Shown here: positions 35,656-44,736 of the stretch, in pieces | Numbering within the stretch: position 1 is the stretch's first letter | How the letters are laid out: each line of letters opens with the position of its first letter | Assembly (NCBI RefSeq): GCF_000969835.1 | Contig: NZ_KQ033912.1 | Span: forward strand, 2,875,373 to 2,939,372 | Origin: Parabacteroides goldsteinii DSM 19448 = WAL 12034 | GTDB lineage: Bacteria; Bacteroidota; Bacteroidia; Bacteroidales; Tannerellaceae | Direction: 5' to 3' | DNA length: 64,000 nt | The notes under the pieces: generated by a model | Database searches by the model: none | Told to the model about the DNA's origin: nothing | What the model saw: only the letters and a program-made list of their open reading frames with translations | Position numbers and translations under genes: made by a program

Positions 35656-35700
35656 ATAAATAAAAGTGAGACTGAGCGCAGGAGGTAGAAGAGGGCTGTT

Positions 35701-38085
35701 TCATTTCGAATCGCGTACACAACGGATTGGTCCTGCGACCGACTTTACATAATAAAAATAGAATTGGTATTCGAATATATGGAACAGACCGGCATCCTTA
35801 TGGATATGCAAAATATTCACTCGATTGTCCGTGTCCGTGGTTGCATTATGGTAGTTTCCACAACTACTTGCACGAAAACCTCCTCCATCGCCTACACGTG
35901 TTCCCTGTGTCGGGAAATAAGATGTCGGACCCTCTTTCCATTTCTGCATATACATATTCATTCCATATCCGTTCGGAAATCCATCGTCATAATTGATACC
36001 GCTCATAGATCCTGGATTGAGTCCTGTATTTGTAAACTCGAACCACAATTCGCCCGAGGCAACTCTCCAGCCTGTGGGACAGGGATCGAAAATGGATTTT
36101 TCCGTTCCGTAGTTATCGTATATATGTACATTATTACTCTGATTAATCGTGTAGGCTTTCATTCCATCGGAAGCCGGTTCCAGTCCTCCCCAAAGCTTAT
36201 TGTCGCTTTCTCCTGTCGGGCACCAGTCGCCATAATTGAAATAGCTACTCTTTGTTTGCACATAACTTTCGCCTCGGTTGACTTCGTTCGTCCCACAGAT
36301 AAAGATTGTAGGATTAGCTATGGCGTGTCTGACAGCCCCGGTCAGGGTGCTTCCGATTACCGAATGGAACAGCATGCTTTCATCGGTAAGGGATGTCTTA
36401 TGCACTTCAATTTGGTTGGAGTTGTCATAATGCAGATCTGTATGTCCGTCGTTATAATCCTGATGTTCATTTATAATATTGCGTAAAGGAGGGAACGGGT
36501 CTTTTCGTCCCCATTGATACAACATGCCGAAGGCCTGCGTCATTTCATCCGGATACCGATGGAGACCATTTCCTATACCTTTTTGATTATCTGCCAATGC
36601 ACCGAGATTGCATGACATGACAGCATAGCCTTGAATACGCGGTTTCTCAGGATGTATACCATTATTGTCCCAGTCGTATGTGTAATAAGTGACAGCTTTA
36701 CCGAGATTGTCCGGTTCATGGTCTGTAACCCAAATGTGCCAAGACCATATAATGTCTCCCTTGCTATTGTAAGCACCGATCAAGGCATTACCTTTCTTTT
36801 GCGTTCTAACATAGATTTTCTGATGAATGTCGCCTGTATTTTCACCGAGTTGAACCAACGTTCCATTCGTATTATTACCAATGCAGTCTTTGGTTTGCCA
36901 GATAATACCGACACGGGCTATTTTCAGATTCTCGTCATGAGGGTTTAAATAGTCTGCAAAATTATACCCGCCCCCTGTCTCTACACGATAATAAGGCTCA
37001 AAAGAGAGGAAATCGTTTGGTTTTATAACAAAACAGTTGGATGATGGATTGTTTTGACCTTTCTCTCCTGTGACAGTCACCGTCATACGGTAAACTTGAT
37101 TACGTTGTATATTAAAATTATTGAATGAGTTTCCTCCGGGATAAGCTGCATAGAGATACCTTTCACCACCGATTTCGGTGGTGACATCGACTACAAGTGC
37201 ATTGGAAGGAGCTGCATCAGACTTGTTACCGCCCTGAGTCTCTATTTCTCCTTGCAGATTTTCCGGGACATAGAAAACAGCCCATTCTTTATCTTCGTTC
37301 TTTTCCAAATCCGAGGCGGCAAAGGCTATCGAACTGAATGTCGTTCCGACAGGAAATGGAACCGCATCCATTGGCTCTCCATTTCCGTCGCCGGCCAATG
37401 TCTCTACCCGGCAAATATTCGGAATTTGCCTTACATTGACGTTGTTGAGTTTCATTTCTGCTTTCAGCATCTCTACTTTTACTTTGAGTTTGGCATACAT
37501 ACGTGTAACCGGTATTGTGACCTTAATACCTGTCGTTACTTCCACCTCCTCGCTTGCTCCGTCCATTGGTATCGACACCTTATCTATCGATCGTAAAGGG
37601 AAAGCGGTAGGCAGGGTTTGTTTTTTCAGTTGTTCCAGATTCTTGAACTTTTGCCATGAAGTATCCGTGCCGTCGTTGGCCCAGTTGTCATAGCTCGTGT
37701 TGGTTACGACATATACAATGGACGGAACTCCGGCTTTCAGATATACGGGTAGGTCTTGTAACATTGCCTGATCGGCGATGGTATAGTAACGCGGCTTTAT
37801 CAGCAGTTCTTTGGTTGTCGCATCGTACTGGAACACCCAGATGTTATGTATCTCTTTTTCTTCCGAAGTCTCTTTTTCTGGTGTGTCGCTCGGTAGAGAC
37901 GCCCTTGTTTTTGCTTGTGCTTCAACGGCAAATGTATTGACGGACAAATTCAATACGGCTTCCGTCAGTTCACCTTCATCAAGACCTGCCCCGTTTGTTC
38001 CACTTGTCTCCAGTTGCAGTTCTTCTGTGCAACCTCCCATTACGATGGTTACCAATAGAAGTATGATTAAAAAGTAATGTTTCAT
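35701..38085 (-). CDS. DUF4906-type fimbrial tip lipoprotein
   Basis: A 794-residue lipoprotein with lipobox M-G-G-C at about residue 19. The N-terminal half has two fimbrillin-like domains, including I-H-N-I-W-V-F-Q-Y-D and R-M-Y-A-K-L-K-V-K-V. The C-terminal half is a large domain with A-F-G-M-L-Y-Q-W-G-R-K-D-P-F, D-P-C-P-T-G-W-R-V and the ending G-P-I-R-C-V-R-D, which is the FISUMP-like pattern of Bacteroidales tip adhesins. The size and last position in the operon match the tip adhesins of type V fimbriae. The start at 38085 gives a good signal peptide and is one base from the stop of the gene before. Confidence 0.82.
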   Translation of the reverse strand: MKHYFLIILLLVTIVMGGCTEELQLETSGTNGAGLDEGELTEAVLNLSVNTFAVEAQAKTRASLPSDTPEKETSEEKEIHNIWVFQYDATTKELLIKPRYYTIADQAMLQDLPVYLKAGVPSIVYVVTNTSYDNWANDGTDTSWQKFKNLEQLKKQTLPTAFPLRSIDKVSIPMDGASEEVEVTTGIKVTIPVTRMYAKLKVKVEMLKAEMKLNNVNVRQIPNICRVETLAGDGNGEPMDAVPFPVGTTFSSIAFAASDLEKNEDKEWAVFYVPENLQGEIETQGGNKSDAAPSNALVVDVTTEIGGERYLYAAYPGGNSFNNFNIQRNQVYRMTVTVTGEKGQNNPSSNCFVIKPNDFLSFEPYYRVETGGGYNFADYLNPHDENLKIARVGIIWQTKDCIGNNTNGTLVQLGENTGDIHQKIYVRTQKKGNALIGAYNSKGDIIWSWHIWVTDHEPDNLGKAVTYYTYDWDNNGIHPEKPRIQGYAVMSCNLGALADNQKGIGNGLHRYPDEMTQAFGMLYQWGRKDPFPPLRNIINEHQDYNDGHTDLHYDNSNQIEVHKTSLTDESMLFHSVIGSTLTGAVRHAIANPTIFICGTNEVNRGESYVQTKSSYFNYGDWCPTGESDNKLWGGLEPASDGMKAYTINQSNNVHIYDNYGTEKSIFDPCPTGWRVASGELWFEFTNTGLNPGSMSGINYDDGFPNGYGMNMYMQKWKEGPTSYFPTQGTRVGDGGGFRASSCGNYHNATTDTDNRVNILHIHKDAGLFHIFEYQFYFYYVKSVAGPIRCVRDSK

Positions 38086-38086
38086 A

Positions 38087-39235
38087 TCAGTCAAAAGTAT
38101 ATTCATTATCATAAGTATATTTCCATTCTTGCACGTTCACGGTGAGCCTGTTGTCGCGGACGGTGATGGTGAAACGGTAGAGGATGTTTCGGTTGATGTC
38201 GAAACGCTTGGTATTGTCCTTATTATCTGTCTTTCCACTCTCATCGTAATTTGCGAAATAGACTTTATACGGTTCGTCCTCACCGGTCTGGGCATCGAGC
38301 CTTACTTCAATGCACGCGTATTTGTCGCCTGCGTCAATATTTTGGTATTCGGTCAGGTAGGCAATCCATTTCTCATATTTATTTCCGTCAGTACCAACCC
38401 ACCGGCTTACAAAGCGGAAATTTTGTATTTTTTCTTCCGTATCGTTGCTATTTCCTACGAGGTGCAAGCCGCTAACGTAATCGCTGCTCCACTCACCACC
38501 GTGGTCGTAGTCGTCCTGTGAAAAAATATCTTTGGGGGCACAATATCCTTTTTTATTATAGCGGCGAACTTTTACCTCACTGATCGATAAGTCAAAATAG
38601 TCATCTGTCTTGAGGATCATCTCCACCTTTGCCACGGCACGGAGTAGAGTGACAGGCTCAGGTAACAATGTAACCTCTCCTGACTTGAACTCTATATTGT
38701 TGTATTCATGGACACCATAGAAAGGAATCAGTCGTTCCGGTTTCAACTCGAAAGAAGAAAAACTATCGAACTGCCCCCAATCGGCATTGCAGATATCCGA
38801 AAGCAACGTTTCTCCGGTCTTCATCGTATCGTCGCCATATTGCGGCCAGTTGGCAAGCACGACCATTTTGAAGTTTTTGTGATTGGCCAAAGCGGCGGGT
38901 GCCTTGCCAAGTACACTATAATCCCTGTAATCGCTTTTTTCAGTTACTACGAAACCGTCCGGCTCAAAACGAGCGATGAGCTTATTGTCGAAGGTGAAGA
39001 AATAAATCCTGTAGTTGTTGTTCTCTATGTCTATGTAGTTTTCATAGGTTTCGCCAACTTCATAGCCTTCACCGGTCTCCGGGCTTCTTGTGGGCAATCT
39101 GAAGCCGATGCTGAGAGCTGTTTCTTTTTCGGATATGCCGAAAACATCCGTTTCATGGCTACACGAGGTACTCCACAACGCAAGGAGCATCAGAGTCCCC
39201 GTGATGATATGTTTTACCACATTTTTCATTCGCAT
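38087..39235 (-). CDS. Fimbrial accessory lipoprotein (Mfa3/FimC-like position)
   Basis: A 382-residue lipoprotein with lipobox S-T-S-C near residue 24. It contains Y-R-I-Y-F-F-T-F-D-N in domain one and a central L-L-R-A-V-A-K-V-E-M strand, a pattern shared by accessory subunits of type V fimbriae. The C-terminal strand is V-Q-E-W-K-Y. Two close ATGs (39235 and 39229) are possible; the first is used. It starts within ten bases of the stop of the FimB-like gene and ends next to the tip gene. Confidence 0.75.
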   Translation of the reverse strand: MRMKNVVKHIITGTLMLLALWSTSCSHETDVFGISEKETALSIGFRLPTRSPETGEGYEVGETYENYIDIENNNYRIYFFTFDNKLIARFEPDGFVVTEKSDYRDYSVLGKAPAALANHKNFKMVVLANWPQYGDDTMKTGETLLSDICNADWGQFDSFSSFELKPERLIPFYGVHEYNNIEFKSGEVTLLPEPVTLLRAVAKVEMILKTDDYFDLSISEVKVRRYNKKGYCAPKDIFSQDDYDHGGEWSSDYVSGLHLVGNSNDTEEKIQNFRFVSRWVGTDGNKYEKWIAYLTEYQNIDAGDKYACIEVRLDAQTGEDEPYKVYFANYDESGKTDNKDNTKRFDINRNILYRFTITVRDNRLTVNVQEWKYTYDNEYTFD

Positions 39236-39243
39236 TCCTTTTA

Positions 39244-40278
39244 TTATAATTCGCTGTTTTGCAGCACCACCTTCCAAGAGTTGATGTAAATGTAGGCATC
39301 GAGCCAACGGTCACCTTTATCGAGGAAGAACACCATGTCGTATACGTCCTGCCTATCGAGATATTCCTGGTCGTCCATATCCCGGTTATAGAAACCTTTC
39401 ACAAGCAAGGCATAGTCGATAAGAGGAATGGAGAAAACTGGTTTTCCTGTTTCCTTGTTGGTCACGGTGAGCTGTGTTTTCTGTCCTTTTACAAGACGTG
39501 GTATGGTCAGTTCGGCTATGGCTGCGCTGAAAATGGCGCGAGACACAGTCTGTATTTCTTCGGACTGGGAGTCTATGCCTGCTTCCCCGGCGTCGGTATG
39601 CCATGCGAAGAAAGTCACCGGCTCGTCGGGTAGCAATGTGTTGTCCCAGTCCATGCTTCCGTTAGTATCGGTGATGGTGAAGACGAACTTATCTTTGTCC
39701 ACAGCCTCTCCCGAGAGGTGTTGTAACACCACTCGGACGTTGTTGGTGTTTTTCACCAATGGTACGGTATAAGTGTACGTACCTTCGGTTTCACCGAACG
39801 TCTGTTCCGGCAGTCGCCCATGGAATAAGCGGTCGAGATCTTCGTTGACGAATGCCTTGTTTCCGGCATCGTATTGCCTGTCAAGCGTGCAGGTCAGTTC
39901 TCTGCCGACGGTTGTTGCAGGTCTTGAGAAAGAACCTTTGTCAGTTGTGCCACACCAAGCGAGCAGCTCGTATTCGCCTGGTTCTACATCTATGGTCATG
40001 GCATAATCATCAGCCGCAAGGGATTCTCCCTGTTCGGTACGTTGCCAAACCACCTTGCCGTCGACATCGAGCAGGTAAAGTGTCACTACGTTCACTTCGT
40101 GGGCAAAGGCGTCGGCAAACTTCATGTTGTAATCGTAGCGGAATTTCACACGGTAGTTTACCGAGCAGTCGCCCTCATCGTCATAGATTAAGCTGTCGCA
40201 GGCATATAGCATCGAGGTGCAAGCGATGACCGCCATCGACTTGACGTTTATTTTTCTTATGTAAGATCGTATATTCAT
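39244..40278 (-). CDS. FimB/Mfa2-family fimbrial anchor lipoprotein
   Basis: A 344-residue lipoprotein with lipobox L-Y-A-C at about Cys27, followed by D-S-L-I-Y-D-D-E-G-D-C. This start, the V-T-L-Y-L-L-D-V-D-G-K-V-V strand and E-P-G-E-Y-E-L-L-A-W-C-G are diagnostic for the FimB/Mfa2 family, which anchors the fimbria and limits its length in Porphyromonas. The C-terminal strand N-S-W-K-V-V-L-Q-N-S-E-L is nearly the same as that of the Mfa1 protein upstream, pointing to a common assembly mode. Confidence 0.9.
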   Translation of the reverse strand: MNIRSYIRKINVKSMAVIACTSMLYACDSLIYDDEGDCSVNYRVKFRYDYNMKFADAFAHEVNVVTLYLLDVDGKVVWQRTEQGESLAADDYAMTIDVEPGEYELLAWCGTTDKGSFSRPATTVGRELTCTLDRQYDAGNKAFVNEDLDRLFHGRLPEQTFGETEGTYTYTVPLVKNTNNVRVVLQHLSGEAVDKDKFVFTITDTNGSMDWDNTLLPDEPVTFFAWHTDAGEAGIDSQSEEIQTVSRAIFSAAIAELTIPRLVKGQKTQLTVTNKETGKPVFSIPLIDYALLVKGFYNRDMDDQEYLDRQDVYDMVFFLDKGDRWLDAYIYINSWKVVLQNSEL

Positions 40279-40416
40279 TTGATTTATATTATTTATTTTA
40301 TATATGTATGCTGCGGAAAATACCGCAGGGGATTTTCATTTTCGGTGGGAAATGGCAGATGCGCCCTTTCCGGTTCCGTCCTCTCTTTGCGCCGGAGCGG
40401 AAGCGCTTTTCTAAAG

Positions 40417-40450
40417 CCATTCCATGTGGGGTTTATTCCTCATGGAATGG
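40417..40450 (-). promoter_or_regulatory. Intercistronic stem-loop between the Mfa1 and FimB genes
   Basis: A perfect 10-bp stem (CCATTCCATG at 40417-40426 with 40441-40450) in a 206-base gap that is otherwise without genes and partly GC-rich. It is well placed to stabilise the mfa1-like mRNA or end part of the transcripts, so that the shaft subunit outnumbers the anchor and tip proteins. Confidence 0.6.
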
Positions 40451-40484
40451 TTGTTTTATAAGATAAAGATTGTTTCAAGAAAAA

Positions 40485-42221
40485 TTAAAGTTCCACATTT
40501 TGGCTGACAATCTTCCAGGAAAGGATATTGATTTTCGCGCCAACGTAATAAGTGTCACCGTCCGGATCTTCGCCGGGAACGATTTTTTCGTCTTCGTCAA
40601 AAATCCCCTTGCCTATATTTTCCAATTTGTCAATGGTGACTACATAGTGGTGATTGCGCACCACACCGTATTTGGCTTCCGGAATAGTCCCGTTTGCGAC
40701 ATCGCCATTGTTGAGGTGTTCGATAGGTATATTGTAGTACATCGATCCACCGTTGTAAGCGATGGCATCTGCTGAAGCAGCGGCCAGATTTTCGTTAAGA
40801 GCGGCGATGATTTGATCCGAACTGTTGGCGCCGTCCTCTGTATATAATGAGGTTTCATTCTCATTCGTAAATACCACTTTTACTTTTCCGTCGCCCATAT
40901 TCTCCAATTTCACATACTCTTTACCAATCTGTGTATATTTTGTATTACCTCCATCGTCTTGACCGTCTTCATACCACATGTTCAGTTGGTTTTTCGTCTT
41001 CAGTACGTTGAGCACATATTCGAGGAAGGAGTCTTGTTTGAAAAGTACACCATTGTAACGTACGAGGTCGAGTGCATTGCCGCTTGCATCGCATATATTG
41101 GCTTTCAACAGGACACTCGTAACGGTAGAAGGAAAGTTGCCAGTCACGATGGTGTTTGTGTTGGTGTTCTCGGCGCAATAGGCAGGGGTTCCCAATGCGG
41201 TTAAGTCGCTTTCCAAATCGACATAATTCAGATATGTGGAATTGGCGGGAACTCCCGCCGCATTTTCAGGATAGCCGGACAAACCGTAGTTGAACGACTT
41301 ACCCCAATGGCTGCGGTGGTCGGTCCATCTGTTCCATGTAAAGCCCAAGTCATTATCCGTCCAAGTTGCATCTATGTTCTTAATCATGTACGATTTCTTC
41401 GCTGTGGCGTTCAATTTCCATCCGAGCAATTCCACATAAAGCTCTTCCGAAGCGATATTACCGCTTCCGGCTGGGTTGTCTTCGCCTGCTACAGTGACTT
41501 TTATCGGATAACGCCCATTTACATCCTTTGGAAGTTCATCGGATACATTCAAGGTTACTTTGGCAGCCAGACGCTCCACATATACAGTCACTGCATTGCT
41601 AATGGCACTCACATCTGTTATCGGTTCAAGAGAGAAATTTTCCTCTTTAACTTCCGTCACGAAATATTTTGTCCGATTGGTTTCGGTGTAGCTCGTAGTG
41701 CTCATGGTAAAGTAATTGGTAGTGACGTTATTGGTCGTTTCCGGATAATAAATACCTTCCGCGTTATTGTCTGCAAGCACTGTTTGCATTTCGTCGAGTG
41801 TTTTTCCATACACGAAGTTGGTCGGTTTGTTGAGCACTGTTACCATATATTTAGGATAGTCTTTTTTGTCCAGTCCTTTCAGTACAACGACGTTGTTGCT
41901 CACAAATTCAATGTTTCCGGCAGGGGCAGTCGTTGAGGCGTTGCCACCTCCCCAAGCATTACCTTGTGTCACGAATACACCGTCTGCATCGTAAAAGTAG
42001 AAGTAGGCGTTTTTTACAGACTGTTCGTTTGTTCCGTACTCAAAGCCACCTTCTTGCGCCTTTGTAAGTGAACCTGCATCAGCGAGGCGGATATTGATGT
42101 ACGCCTCGTCTCCTGTGAAGGCATTCGGTGTATCATCCGGAATAATTCCTGATTCGTCGTTCGAGCATGCACACAATGCGATGCATACGAACATACCTAA
42201 AAATAATTTATTCATCTTCAT
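40485..42221 (-). CDS. Mfa1-family major fimbrial subunit
   Basis: A 578-residue lipoprotein with lipobox L-C-A-C at about Cys19. It has the two-domain transthyretin-like layout of Mfa1/FimA pilins: V-K-N-A-Y-F-Y-F-Y-D-A-D-G-V-F in domain one, E-R-L-A-A-K-V-T-L-N-V in the middle and R-N-H-H-Y-V-V-T-I-D-K-L near the end. The last strand is I-L-S-W-K-I-V-S-Q-N-V-E-L. In type V fimbriae a protease removes the first strand and the C-terminal strand of a neighbour fills the groove. The gene precedes a stem-loop, as expected for the most abundant subunit. Confidence 0.9.
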   Translation of the reverse strand: MKMNKLFLGMFVCIALCACSNDESGIIPDDTPNAFTGDEAYINIRLADAGSLTKAQEGGFEYGTNEQSVKNAYFYFYDADGVFVTQGNAWGGGNASTTAPAGNIEFVSNNVVVLKGLDKKDYPKYMVTVLNKPTNFVYGKTLDEMQTVLADNNAEGIYYPETTNNVTTNYFTMSTTSYTETNRTKYFVTEVKEENFSLEPITDVSAISNAVTVYVERLAAKVTLNVSDELPKDVNGRYPIKVTVAGEDNPAGSGNIASEELYVELLGWKLNATAKKSYMIKNIDATWTDNDLGFTWNRWTDHRSHWGKSFNYGLSGYPENAAGVPANSTYLNYVDLESDLTALGTPAYCAENTNTNTIVTGNFPSTVTSVLLKANICDASGNALDLVRYNGVLFKQDSFLEYVLNVLKTKNQLNMWYEDGQDDGGNTKYTQIGKEYVKLENMGDGKVKVVFTNENETSLYTEDGANSSDQIIAALNENLAAASADAIAYNGGSMYYNIPIEHLNNGDVANGTIPEAKYGVVRNHHYVVTIDKLENIGKGIFDEDEKIVPGEDPDGDTYYVGAKINILSWKIVSQNVEL

Positions 42222-42269
42222 AAATGTTTGTAATCTAATTTTGTTAATAATATATTATCTCGTTTATCC

Positions 42270-43706
42270 TTAATGTTTCCCTTTTTCAAGCTGTTCAAGC
42301 GTGATGCCGGCCTGTTCTGATCCGAGAGATTTCGCCTCGTTCAAGTAACGTCGGGCACTGTTGTAATCTTTTTGCCGGATGGCCAGTGCACCTCGGGCAT
42401 AAACAGCCTCGGGCGAATTGTCCGTTTTGGCAAGGTAACGCTTTGCGGCCGTGAGGTCGCCACGGCGCATGGCAGCGTTGGCGGCGTTCAGGTTGGCGAT
42501 GGTGTCATCCGGGAACATGCGTACCGCTGTCTCGAACACTTCAGTGAACTCATCCGTACCGGGTTCATACTCCTGTGCGACGAGGTAGAACTCATTCAGG
42601 TTCAGTTTCTGCGGCCGTTCACGTATGATTCGCCTTATATCCTCCACGTCGCTGTAACTGCGGATAGTGTAGACTATGCGGTAGTCAGTGTGGCGCAACG
42701 CCGGATAACAGTTCTGTAACAGGAAGCGATATTCCGCCGGATAGGTCTGTTTTATTTTCAGCTCTTTGGCATCCGGTTCCAAATTGCCGTCTATCAAAGC
42801 AATCATTTCTGTGCGATGTTCAAGGTCTGACTGTTCCACGTAGTGGCGCAATCCTACCCAATCCTCCGGTTCGTAGTCAGTCGTTATTACCTCGTCTTCA
42901 AACTGGTAGAGTTGTTGTATGAATTTCTTCAATGCTGCCGTACGTCCGATAGCCAACTCTTTGTTATGTGCATAAGGACTTTCGGGTGAAGCGTAACCTT
43001 TCAGCCATACCGAAGTAATGGTTATGTCCATGTCGCCTTGCACGGAGTCTATCGATGACTGTATTTTCCCAAGTTCGGCGGTGTTGTGTCGATAATCCGG
43101 ATAAATCACTGTTTGATTCACCGGGAAGTCGATGAACGCCGAACCTTCGAGTGAATCCTGTTTTTCGATCTGCCCTTGCGGACGTATATATACCAGTTCG
43201 GGGAAAAACGCTTCGGTGTGTCGTCCGAGCGTGTCATTCCGCTCTGCCAACAACGTGTTGCAACACCCGTAGTCGTCACGACGAAGCGACAGCACGGCTC
43301 CGTTCATCCATTCGGCGTATGGTACCATATGGTGGTATTTGAGGGTATCGGGTTTTTCCGAGGCCTTATAGCTCTTTTCATTCTTGCCCGATAGCATGCT
43401 TTCGCCATTGCGTACATAGAAGTAGTAACGGCGCCTGCCGTAAACCCCTATCGGTTGCAGGTCGAGCGAGTCGTTGCCATTGACTAGCCATGGTGTAAGA
43501 AGTACGGCACGATTATCGTCTACGTCAAGCCCTGACAAATCCCAAAGCATGTCTATGGCGATGTACCCGCCGTTGCGTTCTATTTTTAGATTCTCCACGG
43601 AAACACCGTTCACGATGTCCTGTTTCCGCAAGTCGATTGCAGTTTGTGCTTCCGTTACCGTAACCATGCCCAAAAGGACTGATAGGATATATATTGTCTT
43701 TTTCAT
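42270..43706 (-). CDS. DUF3868 / OmpA-like protein with TPR-type C-terminus
   Basis: A 478-residue protein with a signal peptide (1-20). The DUF3868 domain covers about 21-165, an OmpA-like domain about 190-310 (with W-L-K-G-Y-A-S-P-E-S-P-Y-A-H-N and L-A-I-G-R-T-A-A-L) and TPR-like helices about 385-478 (A-N-L-N-A-A-N-A-A-M-R-R-G-D). It likely connects the fimbrial machinery to peptidoglycan. It overlaps functionally with the DUF3575 gene 12 bases upstream; both are the usual leaders of such operons. The relative at 27872 has only the first domain. Confidence 0.87.
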   Translation of the reverse strand: MKKTIYILSVLLGMVTVTEAQTAIDLRKQDIVNGVSVENLKIERNGGYIAIDMLWDLSGLDVDDNRAVLLTPWLVNGNDSLDLQPIGVYGRRRYYFYVRNGESMLSGKNEKSYKASEKPDTLKYHHMVPYAEWMNGAVLSLRRDDYGCCNTLLAERNDTLGRHTEAFFPELVYIRPQGQIEKQDSLEGSAFIDFPVNQTVIYPDYRHNTAELGKIQSSIDSVQGDMDITITSVWLKGYASPESPYAHNKELAIGRTAALKKFIQQLYQFEDEVITTDYEPEDWVGLRHYVEQSDLEHRTEMIALIDGNLEPDAKELKIKQTYPAEYRFLLQNCYPALRHTDYRIVYTIRSYSDVEDIRRIIRERPQKLNLNEFYLVAQEYEPGTDEFTEVFETAVRMFPDDTIANLNAANAAMRRGDLTAAKRYLAKTDNSPEAVYARGALAIRQKDYNSARRYLNEAKSLGSEQAGITLEQLEKGKH

Positions 43707-43718
43707 CTTTGCACACGA

Positions 43719-44318
43719 TTAAAATACATAAACAAGGTTGATTGCCGCTTTCGTCGGCCCCACATAGTGGTGCGGCTTGTCCGTTTCTAACTTTCTGCCG
43801 CACCCGGCACACTGGAAGCGGTCATAGCGTGTATAGGAATAACCAAAGCCTATTTCCGCCTCAAGGTTCCAATGCCGCCCCAGTATCCACGTATAACCGT
43901 AAGCGATACCAGCGCCGACGAACCAGCCCTGATAACGGGTATCTTTCAGCTTGCGGGCATCCGTTCCGAGAAAGTTGATTTTTCCGTCAAAACCTCCGAT
44001 GTTATACTGTCCGCCATGGATGTGAGCACCTACGAAGTGCCCTGAGAAGTGGTCGCAGAACCAGTATCTGACCTCAGGTTGAACGGCCCAGTGTTTCCAG
44101 CGCCGGTCGTGCGAGAGTGTCCATGCGTTGAACTGTCCCGTAGCGTCCAAAGTCCATTTAGGTGCGAGTCTGATCTCTATTCCCAAATTCGGATTCAGGA
44201 AAGCATCTGCCAGAACATTACTCTTGACAGCCACGTTCTGGGCTTTGGTATCCTGCATCATACCGGCGGTAGTAACTACCAGCAGGACCAATATTCGTTT
44301 TATAATTCCATTGTGCAT
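43719..44318 (-). CDS. DUF3575 outer-membrane protein
   Basis: A 199-residue protein with a signal peptide (about 1-26). Its barrel-like body contains V-A-V-K-S-N-V-L-A-D-A, W-K-H-W-A-V-Q-P-E-V-R-Y-W, a C-A-G-C pair and a closing G-P-T-K-A-A-I-N-L-V-Y-V-F strand. It is a clear relative of the protein at 27304. First gene of the six-gene type V fimbria operon that runs to 35701. No consensus promoter could be placed upstream. Confidence 0.87.
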   Translation of the reverse strand: MHNGIIKRILVLLVVTTAGMMQDTKAQNVAVKSNVLADAFLNPNLGIEIRLAPKWTLDATGQFNAWTLSHDRRWKHWAVQPEVRYWFCDHFSGHFVGAHIHGGQYNIGGFDGKINFLGTDARKLKDTRYQGWFVGAGIAYGYTWILGRHWNLEAEIGFGYSYTRYDRFQCAGCGRKLETDKPHHYVGPTKAAINLVYVF

Positions 44319-44736
44319 ATTTTATGGCTATAGTTAATTATTCCGTTGTAAATTTTATAGTCTGTTCTTGCATAGACAGTTTCAAGAGGTCAGTTGCGGT
44401 GACCTCGCTTTCTTTATTTTTGTTTTGCACAAAGGAACGGCGTATTTGTTATCGCATAGTGTCAAAACGTATAAATCATATCGGCAAAATCGTAATGACC
44501 ATTTTACACAAGCTGCAATTTTGTAACGGGCATGTCAAATCATCAAAGTCTGACTCATTTTAGAAGTGCGCGGAGTCATTATTAACAGTTGTAATACAAA
44601 TAAGTGCAGTAAAAAAGGCTATCTTTGTATACCGTAATGTCAGTGAGTTTATGACTGTCTGCCTAAGCAATTTAAGTGCATCGGAAAAAGCCAGCAGAAA
44701 CACACACTCGAGAAAAATAATTTGAATTCGATTGAC
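44319..44736. promoter_or_regulatory. Divergent control region of the fimbria operon and its regulators
   Basis: 418 bases without a gene. TATCTTTG at 44620-44627 is a good -7 element for the plus-strand regulators, with a leader of about 100 bases. A perfect 7-bp stem (44386-44392 with 44400-44406) is followed by a T-rich stretch on the plus strand and would form in the 5' leader of the minus-strand fimbria mRNA. No promoter-flanking inverted repeats suggesting phase inversion were seen. Confidence 0.55.

Noticed and set aside
44319..44736. An invertible (phase-variable) promoter for the fimbria operon
   Set aside because: No pair of inverted repeats flanking a promoter and no nearby invertase gene were found.
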